64,000 nucleotides of DNA, from the NCBI GenBank assembly GCA_013400975.1, contig WBMZ01011781.1:1-64000 (forward strand), given 5' to 3'. Positions 23,401-35,600 of the stretch are shown one piece after another; within the stretch, counting starts at the first letter, position 1, and every line of letters begins with the position of its first letter. Source of the stretch: Atrichornis clamosus (taxonomy: Eukaryota > Chordata > Aves > Passeriformes > Menuridae). The notes below the pieces were generated by a model. The model was not told the DNA's origin and searched no databases. It worked only from the letters and a program-made list of their open reading frames with translations. A program made the position numbers and the translations under genes.

Positions 23401-26400
23401 AAATCGCTTTCGCTGTATTCAGAGTGGCTTAATCAAAGATGTCAGCCTAATTACTGGAAGGTACAGTGCAATGATGGCAGTGAAGGGGGGCTTAGAAAGT
23501 CAGTAATGCAGCATTGCCTCTTTCTTTCAGCTTATATTGAAGTTACACTTTACATGTGAGAAAAGGTTTTGTTTATTAAACAGAAAAAAACTTGAAATTA
23601 CCAAGCACTTGGTAGGCTTGGGAAGTGTGTGTGTCTAGTTCTTATTTCTTAGATCCTGCTGATTTTGACCTTTCTGCAGTAGTGTTTTGGTGTGGGAATT
23701 ACTATTTTTTAGTTCATAATTGGGGCAGAACTTACCAAAATAAACAAAGCAGTGCATGTATTTTTTGATGCATGTATAAATTTCTGGAAGAAAATCTTAC
23801 AGTAGTAATTAAGGTCTTTAAACAGTTGAGAGGCTTTATGCAGACCTGTGAATATATCAGGTTAGTGCAGTTGTCTGTTGAACTTACCTGTTGTGGTGAG
23901 TTTGGCTTGTTTGGATGGTTTTTTTGTTTGCTTTGGGTGTTACAGATTTCTACACATTTGTATGCAGTTTTGTGGGGGGGTTTTTTGACCAGTCAGTTGG
24001 GCAAAGGAGAGTCTTTAATTTGAATAACATAACTTTCCAACAGGAAAACCTTTTTACTATATAACACTAGAAATCAGTCTTTATTCTTTAAGCAAAACAG
24101 TTTGTGAGATTTCGGTACGTCTCTATGGTTTAAATACAGCATCTGTGGTGTGGTAGATTATAGGTATCGATTGTAGTGTTTTTTAATTTATCTATATTGA
24201 ACTATAATATATTATTCATGCAAATCACAAACTATTTACAGAATGTGGTGCCAGACTCTTCAAAATCCTGTGGACCATATAAACGGCCTGAAAAAGTAAC
24301 TTATAAAGAAGAACAGACCGTCTTAAAAAGAAGTGCTCGTAACCATGATACTATTGGTAACAACTTTTGGTAACTCTGATGCTGATCTTTTTTTTCCTAA
24401 TTTCTCTACAGATTAAATCAAACTGATTTTAAAGAGAAATATTTCATATAGGCGTTATTTCCTTTCTATAGTGTTTCAAGAGTCTGTTAATTATGTGTTA
24501 GGAGGGAGTGCCTAAAAGAAGGATTTGGTTTGCGTTTTTTTCCAATGCACTAGCTGCACAACCACTTGCTTCATTTTTTGCCCTTAGCTCTTGTTCATTG
24601 CCCTACTGCTTTTACTGCAGATACCTTGGCATAATTGCTTGGGCAGCTGTGAATGCTTAGGAAACTGATTAAGGTTAAAAGTAATTATGTTTATCTTGAT
24701 TACGTTGTTGCTGTCAGACCAACTTAAAAGGCATTGCAGTGGTAGAAGAAATGAGTAAATAGTCTGCGAACTAAAAGCGGTGTTTGTCAGACACTCCTTA
24801 AGCTTATAGAACAAAGTTTGCTTTCATTTTTGTTCTGTTGTGGCTTTTGACTAAACCAAAAAATTTCTACAGAAGCTACTATGCTTAAAACAGGTTAGGA
24901 GTAGTAGTCCCAAAAAATTCTAAGAGTTTACAGATTGAGGACTGTTAATTACTAAGCCTGCAAGGTAATTAATGAGCAGATCAGACAAAGGACTAGAGCA
25001 GTTACAGATTCATGTCTTCCAAAGCTTTATGCTATGTAGTCTTGAAACTTGCACTTTTTAGTTTAGTTTGATTTTTTTCTGAGTTTAGCAATCCAGAACT
25101 TTTTGCGTGATGGTATTTGCAATGCCAAGAATTAACAAGTTGTTTCAAGTGTGAATCTTTCTTCTTTGTTTTTAGTTCATCCTATTAATAACCAGTTAAT
25201 AGTCTACAGAAGAATTATTAAGTTGATAGTTTACTTACTGGGGTAAACAGTCTTCAGTAAATGCTTGAAAACAGAGAAATTGTGGAGTGTCAGGAGAGGG
25301 GAATCTGCTAAATAAAATTCAAGAATTGATGTATCATTACGTAGTCCTCTAAGCTGTTTTGTAGTAAATGATGGTGTTTTATATGAGTATTTCAAGTTCT
25401 CCCACCCCATTGTTTAACATATGGAATGTCTCTGTGACTAGCACATTTTGAGAAGACTCTTTGTTCAGAATGCATTTAGGATGCTGGTTGGAAATGATGC
25501 CCTTCCAGTCTTTTTTTCCGGAGGCCATTGGGTCAATGCCTCTATGCTTTTACCTTCTACTGGTCAGGAAACTTTTCCATAAGAAGTAGCTGCTGCTTAG
25601 TGAGGTCAGAGAAACAGAATTCAAATCATCAAATTCTGCTCCTTGGCTCTCACTTTGCACTGGAGTTTTATGCTAGCAGTGATTCATGCCCTCTGTTGCT
25701 CTAAGGAGGTAAAGTCTTGCTCTATGGAGAACCAGCTGATCCCAAATCTGATTCCAAGTGATAATCTAAACTTCCTTAGTATGAGGAAGTGGTTTTCTTA
25801 TCAGCACAAAATTAGCAAGGGGTAGGCTCATCCATACATTTGGTTGCCTGTCATGTAATTCGACTTACTTGAGTAGGCAGTGTGTCATCTTCTGCCAAAT
25901 TTAAGCTCAATCTTCTGACTTTTTTTTTAAACCTCCTTCAAGTACCATTTATAATTTCCAAACGTTGTTCTGATGGTACCGGTGCTCAATGTGGTGATAC
26001 CAGGTTTTTGTTCCCTACTGGTTAACAGAGGTGTGTATCAGGAGGCAGTGGCTGCTTGGGCAGCAGTAACATACAGCTCTGAGCAGTGTGGCACTCGCTG
26101 TTTCACATTCCTTTTTGAGCTCTTGTAATACATCCTAAAAAGTTTCCAAATGTCTTTTAAAAAGAACTTGTTTTCCTGAAGAGTACAACTCTTGTAGTTC
26201 AGGATATCAGTAATTTGAGTATTGTGGTTCTGGGTATTGTGGTTCTGTTTGATAAGCATAGTGCCAATTAAATAAATTTATTAATAGTGTTTCTGAATAT
26301 GTTTTGTCCCTGTTGAAAATCTTAGGTATGGTTGTAATCGGTGTGAGTGGAACCGTTGCTTCTGGGACATCTACTAATGGTGCAGTCCACAAAATTCCAG

Positions 26401-29400
26401 GGTTAGTATCTCTGGTTTTACAAAAGAGCTTTTTGCCCCACCTTGTTTCCTATGTTAAACTTGTCATAGTGGTGTAAAACATTAACCTTTAGATCACAAA
26501 ATAGCCTTGCTTATTTTTGTACACTGCCATAGATCCTAATACTGAGAAACTGATTCAGTTGCAAAACTCTTTGTGTTTATTTGAGGGAATGCTTGTTTTT
26601 CAGCTCACTTAATTCACCATACAGAGATACAAACAAGTGCCACAGTTGCGAGACAACTTGTAAGGCAAGGCACAAGAGACAAATAAGCATTTTGGAGAGA
26701 TGCACAGTCTCCAAATAGATGTACATAAAATCAGCGCCCCAGGCTTGGGTTTTGTCTTTGAGATACTTTTTCTACACGGTTAGGATTACTGTCTGTCAAT
26801 CAAGTCAGACAACTTCTGGATTTAGCAATAAGTTATTGAACATATTCATGTCCCCGGCTGCTTACTGTTGCCCACAGGCTAAACCTCACTGGCTTAACTG
26901 TAGTCAGTGTAATAACAAACAGTTGTGCATTGGAGATGGATTAAGCCTCAGGTCAGTCAGGTTATCACAGATCACTTTTATTGGTAGTTTTAGGACAAGG
27001 CTTTTGACTGCAGTGGATTGACCTCTTTACCTGTTCTGTTCTCCTGTGGGTTTAATGCTAAATCAGCTGGAGGCAGTAAGGCTGGCAAAGTTTGGTTTTT
27101 ATTTTCCATTGTTCACTACAGCCGTGTTGGAGATTCTCCGATAGCTGGAGCGGGATCCTATGCGGATAGTACAGCCGGAGGAGCTGCGGCCACTGGGGAT
27201 GGTGACATCATGATGCGCTTCTTACCCAGGTTTGTCCTTAGGGCAGACTTTGCTAAATTTCTGCAGCAAAATGTAGACTCAGCAAATGAAGTAATTGATT
27301 AAAAAGACAGTCTGACTTAGTGGCTGCTGAAGTGGGAATAAAGGAAGCAGTGCAAGGGGAAAGAACAGTAGCAGAACCAAGTTATCCTTATAATCTGTCT
27401 TAAACGAAGAGACTAAAATATCTTGATGACATATCCCTTAATACTGTGAGTATTCACAGCCAAGCTGTGAGCAAACAGGCAGCAGGTAATGAGTATATTT
27501 CCAACCTGTATGCTTTTTAGCAGTACTGATTAACTTTCTCCTCCAAAGCATTTTGTTGTATGGGAAAGTATCATAAATTGTAGAAAGGATGAGGTGTGGG
27601 TCTCAGATTTCTCAGGAAGTGTCACTGCAGCAATCTTTTCTAATTGCATGTAATTTGAAACTGAAAGAGGTGTTTTAGTTCTGTCATTGTGGTTGCATAA
27701 ACTGCGTAAGATACAGCTCTCTTCATGAGCATCCTTGTGGGTTGGTGTCAGCAGGAATGAATTATGGAAATCCATGCTGAACATAACGGGCACTGATGCT
27801 TGAAGGAATATATCGAAGCAGCCTTCATATTGCTCAGGTGATTTTTCTGAATCTAGGACAGCTAAGAATGCCTGCCAGCTCTTGCATATTTACACATGTC
27901 CTCAGTGAAATTCAAGCAGTTCCAAGGCAGTCTTGAAATACAAGGCAGTTGACAACTTCATGAATTATCTATCCTGTCATATCAGATACCAAGAAGAGTA
28001 GTGAGTTGAGGTTGGTCAACTATAAGGTTGGTCAGTAAAAGCTTAAATTACACTTAAGCAACCTGAAGTATTTGGCTATAATGCTTAAAACATTTTGTGT
28101 TGGCACCGCTGGGTTTTAGAAAACAACTCAGACTAGGTGGTTAATTACTGGTTCCTTGTAGATAAAGACTTTTTAATAACTCCTTGTTATTTAGATATTC
28201 CCACATGAAAACAAAGACTAGAATTAACCTCCCAGAAGTGAAGGAAGTGCCAAAGAAAGGGCAAAATTGCTAAAATTTTCTGTATGCCTTCTTTGAGATA
28301 GTAACATCTTCTTGAGTTTTTGATTAGTAAAGAGACCCCTGTGAGATATAGCTTTATATTCAGATAGTTACCTTTAGATAACTTGAACCTATTTGATTGT
28401 TAGAATAAATCAAAGATAATAGGGGGGTTCAAAATGCAAGAGATGTTCTTTTCTGCAGTGCTTTGATAACATCCATAGTTCATGCTATCTGTAGATGTCT
28501 TAGTATAACAACAGTTGGTCTTGGTATATTCATCTTTCATCAAAGTGATCTAATGTTGTTTGCTTGTAAGTTATGTCATGACTTACCATTTAATATTCAG
28601 ATTCTGAAAGAAAATGGCAACATAAGTAATTTTTTATCCCTCAGGATGTTTTGGAAATGCAACTGGTTCATCTCAAGCAATTCCTTTAGATACAAAGGAA
28701 GTTAATTTTGAATACTCTTAGAATAAGACTTTTTTTTTAAATCAGTTTGCAAAAATTTGAAAGTGGCTCAAAGTCTTGATCAAAACATGGTACCTTCATA
28801 TAAAATAAAGAAAATGTGTCCATTTTGATGTTTTCAGATACTTAATTTTTTTCTGAAAGGTCTTTTTTTAATGCTTACTGAAATCAATAATTTCTCAATA
28901 ATGTAATATTGTAGGTCAGTTTTGCTCAAAGAAAATTATCTTGACATTAGCCTTTTTGAAAACTAACAATTACTTCTAATGTCAAACTTAATCATGCAAT
29001 GACAAATAGAAGCCACTGAGTCTAACTGTTTCATGCAGTTCTTCAACTGAGCTTTTGCTTAGCCTCTTCTACTGCAGATGATCAGAGTTCTCTCTTGGCT
29101 TGGTCCTGCCATGGAATGGTAGGTGACATCTTGCAGTTCCTTTTAATCCTGTTTTGAATTACTTTTTATGTAGAACTTGACTAATAACTGCCAATATGAA
29201 GTTGGCCTAAAAATTATTTATCATGTGTTTCCATTTTTCAAAGAAGCCAGGGTCACTTCAGTGGTGTTTTAGAACATATAGCCTGAGTATGGCTAATTGT
29301 CTGGGTATGGGGTTGGGTTTTTTTTCAGTTACCAAGCTGTGGAATATATGAGGATGGGAACAGACCCAACAGTAGCCTGTCAGAAAGTTATTTCCAGAAT

Positions 29401-30385
29401 CCAGAAGTATGCTCCAAATTTCTTTGGTGCCATCATTTGTGCCAATACAACTGGAAGTTACGGTATGTATTTTGCTTTGCAGACAAAGGTGCTTGACCCT
29501 AACCAGATCACAGAAGTACAAAAGTGGAGGTGGATTTTAAAGAAGTCTTTAATTATTCTTTGAAGACTGCAGCAATACTAGTCATTCACAGTATCAAATG
29601 TTAGCAGGGCAACTGTGTCCTAGTGCAGATGAGATAATTTAATTTTGCATTTTGGTGTCTGAGGCTTTCACAAAATTTATGGAAGTCTTAGCAAAACCTA
29701 AAAATATTTACAACCTTCATGTGTTTTCCTGGACTGTGTAAGATTAATTTGAAGGTTTTTAAAAAAGAATACTTTGCCTTCCCTAGATATGACATAAGAG
29801 AGGGAGAATGTGAATGTTAAGCATAGCTTCAAAGCAACCTAAGAGCAGTCATTGTGCCAGGCATCTCATTAGTGAAGTCTTAGATCACTAGGAAGTACAA
29901 TTTGCTAATGAACGTGAATTATTTAGTTAGACTGCTTAGCTTATTCTTTGATCTCTTACTTCCTATAGGTCTGTGTTTAAGAGATTAGTGTTGAAGGAAC
30001 TCATTAAATTAATCAGGATTGACAGAGAGAGATATTTTCCTAACTTACGTTACTGTTTTGAATTGTAGTATAAGGACATTAATTGCACTACAGCCGTCAG
30101 TAATACTGTATTGTAACTTAAAAATTAAATACTTCCAAGATGTCTTGGGTTAAACAGATTGTAATAGAATAATTACACCATTGTAGTAGAATTAGTAACT
30201 GGATCTTTAGATGATAAAATACAACGACAGAGACACTAATCCCAAATGTAGCAAATTAGAATTTTTTTTTTCTTTCTTTCGTAGGTGCTGCATGTAATAA
30301 ACTTCCAGGATTCACTCAGTTTCACTTCATGGTTTCTAACCCTTTACTAGGTCAACCAACTGAGCAAGTAGTAGATTGCATTTAA
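16914..30385 (+). CDS. AGA: Aspartylglucosaminidase, complete, nine coding exons
   Basis: AGA is a lysosomal N-terminal-nucleophile hydrolase. It cleaves the GlcNAc-Asn bond as a last step of N-glycoprotein breakdown. Joined exons 16914-17058, 18921-19074, 19694-19806, 23348-23460, 24242-24356, 26326-26401, 27122-27229, 29329-29462 and 30285-30385 give 1059 nt, or 352 residues plus stop (human 346, recalled). All introns are GT-AG and every join keeps frame. Residues 1 to about 30 form a signal peptide. H210-D211-T212 is the autocleavage site; T212 becomes the beta-chain nucleophile (human T206). Pocket residues W40, S78, T230, R240, D243, T263 and G264 match human numbering plus six. C169 and C185, the pair at the human C163/C179 disulfide, are present. 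The sequon N314-T-T is kept, but the alpha-chain sequon is absent. The start lies in a good Kozak context (G at -3, G at +4) directly before the signal peptide. The assignment is secure; splice borders were inferred by eye. Confidence 0.97.
17059..18920 (+). other. AGA intron 1
   Basis: Begins in the CpG island and becomes AT-rich. It contains an A/C homopolymer patch at 17491-17520 and a 40-codon open frame at 18082-18204 that ends at a consensus splice donor (see findings). No repeat family was recognised. Confidence 0.6.
18921..19074 (+). CDS. AGA: AGA coding exon 2
   Basis: Completes codon 49 (Ala) and encodes W50 to the first two bases of G100. It includes the cysteine-rich segment C67-x2-C70-x4-C75 followed by [12 protein letters not shown], with substrate-contact S78, and [10 protein letters not shown]. 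Acceptor TTGATTACAG, donor GATGG|GTAAGG. Confidence 0.96.
19694..19806 (+). CDS. AGA: AGA coding exon 3
   Basis: Encodes [20 protein letters not shown] and on to the TLLVGES segment, the most conserved part of the alpha chain. Acceptor TTGTTTCCAG, donor GTCAG|GTAATT. Phase 2 in, phase 1 out. Confidence 0.96.
19807..23347 (+). other. AGA intron 3
   Basis: The largest AGA intron (3.5 kb). It holds one minus-strand CR1 copy (21772-22282) and otherwise AT-rich sequence with no second gene recognised. Confidence 0.6.
21772..22282 (-). mobile_element. CR1 LINE 3' end in AGA intron 3
   Basis: On the plus strand it starts with ACAGAATCACAGAATGGTTG (reverse complement of the CR1 terminus) and continues through 'CTGGTTGCCCAGGACCATG', 'CCTCATGCTTCAGTTTGTG' and 'CTGTCTCCAGGATGTCC'. 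It is antisense to AGA. The reading frame is broken, and several frames within it are just translated CR1. Confidence 0.93.
23348..23460 (+). CDS. AGA: AGA coding exon 4
   Basis: Encodes the rest of A138, then S139 to K175 ([10 protein letters not shown] ... CQPNYWK). C169 corresponds to human C163, the residue changed in the Finnish aspartylglucosaminuria allele. The acceptor is CTTTTTAAG, a less common AAG trinucleotide; the donor is GGAAG|GTACAG. Phase 1 in, phase 0 out. Confidence 0.95.
24242..24356 (+). CDS. AGA: AGA coding exon 5 (autocleavage site)
   Basis: Encodes N176 to I213 and the first base of G214. It holds the variable C-terminal linker of the alpha chain (lysine-rich, residues 189-205), which is lost or flexible after processing. 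The exon ends with N209-H210-D211-T212-I213-G, where precursor autoproteolysis occurs between D211 and T212. Acceptor TATTTACAG, donor TATTG|GTAACA. Confidence 0.97.
24357..26325 (+). other. AGA intron 5
   Basis: AT-rich intron of about 2 kb. A 15-base unit (GTATTGTGGTTCTGG) is duplicated in tandem near 26219-26248, shortly before exon 6. No repeat family or second gene was recognised. Confidence 0.55.
26326..26401 (+). CDS. AGA: AGA coding exon 6
   Basis: Encodes [19 protein letters not shown] and on to KIP, the first strands of the beta chain. T230 of GTSTNG is the counterpart of human catalytic-site T224. Acceptor AATCTTAG, donor CCAGG|GTTAGT. Phase 1 in, phase 2 out. Confidence 0.95.
27122..27229 (+). 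CDS. AGA: AGA coding exon 7
   Basis: Encodes R240 onward. [16 protein letters not shown] supplies R240 and D243, which bind the substrate carboxyl and amino groups, and ATGDGD supplies T263 and G264 of the oxyanion region. Acceptor TTCACTACAG, donor CCCAG|GTTTGT. Confidence 0.96.
27230..29328 (+). other. AGA intron 7
   Basis: A 2.1 kb AT-rich intron. No repeat family, RNA gene or nested exon was recognised. Confidence 0.5.
29329..29462 (+). CDS. AGA: AGA coding exon 8
   Basis: Encodes [20 protein letters not shown] through [15 protein letters not shown]. It contains the retained N-glycosylation sequon N314-T-T and the cysteines C292 and C312. The acceptor has a strong T-run (TTTTTTTTCAG); the donor is TTACG|GTATGT. 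Confidence 0.96.
30285..30385 (+). CDS. AGA: AGA coding exon 9 with stop
   Basis: Encodes [18 protein letters not shown] to the terminal VVDCI, then TAA at 30383-30385. The C-terminal '-DCI' matches the remembered human end. Acceptor CTTTCGTAG after a long pyrimidine tract. Confidence 0.96.
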
Positions 30386-31450
30386 CTTCTTTTGTCCTGT
30401 AAGCATCTCAATTTAGAAGAGGAAAGTGCTAAGGTTCCCCTTACTTCTTAAAATGGTTGTGTCAAGCATCTCATGGCTCTTCTGGTCTGTTTGATTTCCT
30501 AAGAACTGAGTAGCCAAAAGTGATAAATACTAACCATTAAACAGGCCCTTTGCCACACATCTGGAACAAAGGGCTGGAAGCAGAACTTCTGTCTCTATAC
30601 ATGAGACTTATTTTGAGAATATTTGTCTTTCTAAGATTTAGTCCAGGTTTTCTTTTCTGTTGAAAAGAAAATTGCATTAAAATGCTGACAAGCAAGGAAT
30701 GACAATGGGGGTTGAAGAGTGGAGATTATTTCAAAGCTTTAATGAAGAGATAAGAAGTCCTTACGGACCATTCTAACTGGTTTCACAACAGCTGAGAATA
30801 CACTTGAATAGAGAGAATACGCCAGCATCCCAGGTAGTACAAATCTTCAAGGAATTTTGGTTGACTCTAACTGGATCTGAAGACAATTGGAAATCTTTCT
30901 GACACCTGTTTTTTATAGTGGAAGTTAAGCTATGAATGGTAATCACAGTGATCTCCTTGTCACTAATACGCTGTGCACTCGCTCTTTCCCATAGCACATT
31001 TACCCGTGCAAAGGAACACTTGAATACCTAGAGTGTGATAGTTACCTACAGCTTTGGGTTTTGTCACTTTGTGTCCAGTGGCACCAGGATTCATTTGTAA
31101 TAAAACTTGAGCATCAGGAGGATTGTTCCATATGTATTTGAAGATCTGTTTGATCATTCTCTTATCTTGGTGGCTTGCTGATGGTTTGATTGAATCTTTG
31201 CTAAACCTGAGCTAGGAGATGGCAAATGGGGGGAGCAAGTAAATAATTGTGTCTTGTCACTTTAATTATTCTGTCTATTTGAATAAAATAATTGGGTAAT
31301 AAAAGCACAACTTAATGTATCGCGTTTTAGTAAGGTTGTTTAGATGATTGTGTACTGTGCCTTAGATTGATTCTTGCTTTATGTTGTAAGTTGGTATCTT
31401 TAAAAGCTGGAAATAAACCATTCAAACTAGAGTAGCTGTCTTTAATGGCC
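30386..31450 (+). other. AGA 3' UTR and downstream flank
   Basis: AT-rich DNA after the AGA stop codon with no coding potential recognised. Several poly(A) hexamers lie within 1.1 kb, so the transcript end cannot be fixed from sequence alone. Confidence 0.6.
31099..31104 (+). terminator. Candidate AGA poly(A) signal (AATAAA)
   Basis: First canonical AATAAA after the AGA stop, about 714 bases downstream. Alternatives are ATTAAA at 30536-30541 and AATAAA at 31282-31287 and 31412-31417. The choice among them is inference. Confidence 0.4.
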
Positions 31451-31931
31451 TGCTGTTGAACTTCATCAACAAACTTCTGCCACTGGATCCTCAGAGCATC
31501 TTATGGCACAGCGTTCACTGCAGGCCACAGCAAGTTTTTGTCAGAGAAGCTCTTACTGATGATATTTGTAATGGCCTAAGATATGTTTTCTACCTGTCCT
31601 ACCTTCTGCCATGGCTGCTCTATCTTCAGATAACTCGGGCATTCAAGTGCAAATAGATTAATAGAATCCCAGTGATTGTTACTTTGAAGACTGCATTGTG
31701 GATTGTGAACATAGAGGGTTCAGTACTGGGAGCTGAGTGGTAATGTCTCAAACTGCTGCAGCCGAACCTGCCAGGATTCATTTCTGAAAGGGGTTTGGGA
31801 GTATCCGTGGATTGCTTTCTAGAGTGCTGGTGTCACTCTGTACTAGCCAGTGTATGCCAGTAGAGGTTAGGAGTGCCCTATGACAGTGTACCTTGAAGTC
31901 ACTGTTAAAGTGCTGACTTCCCCTGCGTAGT

Positions 31932-32606
31932 CAGCTCATCTGTGCTGGTTGACAGCTGGCTGAACATGAGCCAGCTGTGCCCAGGTGGCCAAGAAGGCCA
32001 AGGTAATGCCGGCCTATATCAGCAGTAGTGTGGCCAGCAGGACCAAGGCAGTGATTGTCACCCTGTACATGGCACTGGCGAGGCTGCACCTCAAGTGCTG
32101 TGTCCAGTTCTGCGCCCTTCACTGCAAGAAAGACATCGAGGTGCTGGAGTGAGTCCAGAGAGGGCAACAGAGCTGGTGAAGGGTCTGGAACACAAGTCCT
32201 GTGAGGAGCGGCTGAGGGAGCTGGGGGTGTTTAGCCTGGAGAAAAGGAGGTCCGGGGGTGACGTTATTGCTCCCTACAACTCCGTGAGAGGAGGGTGTAG
32301 CCAGGTGGGGGTTGGCCTCTTCTCCCCGGAAACCAGCGACAGGACAAGGGGAAATGCCCTCAAGCTGTGCCGTGCCAGGGGAGGTTCAGGTTGGACATCA
32401 GGAAGAGCTTCTTCACTGAAAGGGTGATCAAGCATTGGAATGGGCTGCCCATGGAGATAGTGCAGTCTACCTCTGGGAACGTTCCATAAATGACTAGACA
32501 TGGCACTTAGTGCTTTGGTTTTGTTGGCATGGTGATGTTTGGTGAAAAGCTGGACTTACTTATCTTGGAGGTCTTTTCCAACCTTATTGATTCAATTGAT
32601 CTATGA
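31932..32606 (+). mobile_element. CR1 LINE 3' end downstream of AGA
   Basis: Follows CR1 from 'GCTGAACATGAGCCAGC' and 'GTGGCCAAGAAGGCCAA' through 'GCTGAGGGAGCTGGGGGTGT' and 'TTGGACATCAGGAAGAGCTT' to 'GAGGTCTTTTCCAACCTTAT' and a terminal GATTCAATTGATCTATG. Among the longer CR1 copies here. It is frame-broken; the 110-codon frame inside is not a host gene. Confidence 0.94.
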
Positions 32607-35600
32607 AAGTTACTTGTCTCCATGAGACATAGGTACTAATACGTGTAGTTTGATAATGTGGGTTGCTTTGTGATAATGAGTTAGTTATAAATGAAAGGAT
32701 TAGTTTCTGTAAATTATTTTGATATATTGTTAATTTGACAATTATTAAAATCATAATATTAAAATATACCATTCTGATGTTACGGACAGAATTCAGAATT
32801 AAAAAAACAACATGCTTAATATTTTGTCTTTAAAATATTTATTTAAAGGTTGTTAGTGACGTTCTGTTACGCTTAGCAGACATGAATTTTTTCAGAAAGA
32901 TAAATATTAAGTATAAACTCTTGCCAAAATTAAGCAAAAACTATAACAATTTCTGTAAGAGTTGCAAAAAAAAATCTGTTTTCTGTGTCAGTTTTCACTA
33001 TCCAACTTTTACTACAAAAAGCAGAAAAAGCCTTCACCCAATATGAGTGTTTGCAGTTTAGTGGTACAATTGAATGCATCCTGTCAGTAAAGCCGTGCAG
33101 CTTTTTCAGGTTCATTAGCTTCTAGCTAACCTGTTTGTTTCTAAAACGTCTTACCAGATTAGTGCTTCATGTAATGTAGACAGAAAAAGCATCTTAGCTC
33201 AACGGTCTGACTAAAAGTGAATTATGCCCTGTTTTTTCATGACATCAAATTGTTCTTTAATAAAGCAATCTGTGTGTACCCTGGCAATGTTTCATATGCA
33301 CTTCCTGAAAAAAGCTTCCCTGTCATTTCACCATTTGTAGGTTACCACTGAAACACGTTCTTTCATCTGTAACTGCCTCAGTCAGGAATAATTCAGAGTT
33401 CTAGAGAATTCAAGGTAGATTCTTAGATGGAATCTACAAGTAATACCATATAAACTGGAGGGAATCTATGATCACAGAATAAAAACAAAGAATGCTGAAA
33501 TTCTTTAGCATTTGGTATTTGAGTTTAGTTTATCACATGACTGTTGTAACTCATTAACAGTGCTGTTCGTTCTTTTGAAACACAGAATGTGTGCAGGAGT
33601 TCAGTGCTGTTATCTGTAGTCTTTGTACATGAGGAAATATCAGTGATACAGTTAATTTTACTCTAGCTCTAATATACAGCAGGTATTTTATATGTTAAAC
33701 ACTGAACTACAAGTGTTCTCACTGGGGGATCAGTTCATTCCTCCACGTAAGTTCCATTAAATTTGCAGCAAAACCTGAAATGTCCGTGGAATAGATGTGA
33801 CTGAATCTGGGGATTTTGTGACTAGTTTTGTTACTATTGTTTAAGCTGCTGAGTCAGGAACAAACGTTTGTTTGTGCATTTAACAACATTAGTTGTGTTT
33901 TCATTTTCCTTTTTTCCCCTGGGAGTTGGAATCAATGTAAGTAAATACAGCTGCTGGTGCAGTGCTCTCTTGATGTGATTAGCTCATATCTTTACAGTGA
34001 CAGGTGGTGGTCTGTAAAATAAAAGCAATAGCAACTTCAAAGGGTGCCAGTTCAGGGAATCCCTGTTACTGGTCTTTTTTTTTTTTTCCCCAATAAGATA
34101 CGGAAAAATCTTTAAAAGAAGTTTTGATTATATTTTTGCCAGGTAGAGCTTTACAAAAGCAATTGTATTGTAAATGTCAGAGGATTTTATTAATTAGAAA
34201 TGGTGATTTTGGTGCTCTACATAGAAAAAAAACCTGTCGTGTTAGATGAACAGGAGGTTTCATGTTTTCGCCCTTTGCATACTTGCCAGACAGACTATGA
34301 AATACATTTTTACTCTAATTCTGTTTGTTGCAATGTTACTATTTTGATTTCTGGTATTGTGTAAATATAGAAAGCAGTGGACTTTGCCAGTTGAATGTAG
34401 TTGCGAAGTTGGGTTGCATTTTATATTTCTAATTTCTAAACATTTATCATTTAAAGATCCAGAGAAATAAGAAATTCAGTTTAGCAAGAAATCCAGTGAC
34501 CTTGGTTTTTTTGAATATTCTTATGTACAGATGAGAAGCCCGCAAACTTCTTATTTTTCCAAGACAATTATAGAAAGATGATTATAGACCTAGCCTTCCC
34601 AAGCAGGAGAAAGGCTTTTTGTGAAAAAGTGCCTACTTGCATCTGATCTTACGACTGCATTTGCAGATTGTATTTAGTCTTTGTAGAATGTCTGGGTAAC
34701 TGAACAGGAAAAATTCACCATGATACTCTGACACTTGATTTTTTTTTTACTTTTTATTGGCTTAAGTTTCAAATGTTGAAGATACTTCTCTGCTGAAGGC
34801 TCAGTAACTTGAATTCACTAATGTGTATATTCTCAGTTACAGATGAGCTTTTTGTCAAACATTGGCAGCTTTTTGTAATTTTTTTTTTTGCTATTGATTA
34901 ATTTCTTGTAAAATAAATGAAATTACATATTTGCATTTACTGAAATGGGAAATATAAACTAATTTCTCTCAGATAGAATTTTAGGTTCTGGATGTTTTAT
35001 TGTTTAAAGTCTGAGGAATGTTTGCTTTCATGTTAATTTCCACAGGCCCTGTTAACCACACTCATTTTACTCATGGCCTTCACTTAAATTGTAATATAGT
35101 TTCTCTGTTGTTTCACAGGACCTTGTCAAATTAGATTCTCTTCAGGATTCCCTCTTCTCTGTGGGCAAACAAGGTTTTTTAGCAAGTTTTCATTTGTAAC
35201 CCAAATTCTTCCACATGCCTCCCTCCTCATTCCTGCCCCATGCCAAAGTAATTTCATCTGAGGCTTAAATTACATTTTAGGATGACTTTTGCTAAGGGCC
35301 AGTGTCTCATACTGCTGGTGCCATTTCACAAAAATTTCTAAAATCGCCTCCAGACCAAATAGCTATATAGCTTATATTCGTTACAAACTGCAGCAGTTTG
35401 CAAGGCACTCTCTGGTCTGTCTAAAGCCTTCTTCCCTCCTCAGTAATGAAGAATCCCAGTGGTGTTTTTCTTGGTCTGCTGCCATTAATGATACTTTAGA
35501 CTTTCTTCAAATGTGTAATTTTTTTGTTTAAAAATGTTTTCTTTATATTAATTTTTTTCTTTATATTAAATTTGCTGTCAGCAAAGACCTGTCATAACAG

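Noticed and set aside
32095..32501. Overlapping 75-110 codon frames on both strands
   Set aside because: They are translated CR1 retrotransposon 3' sequence, not host genes.
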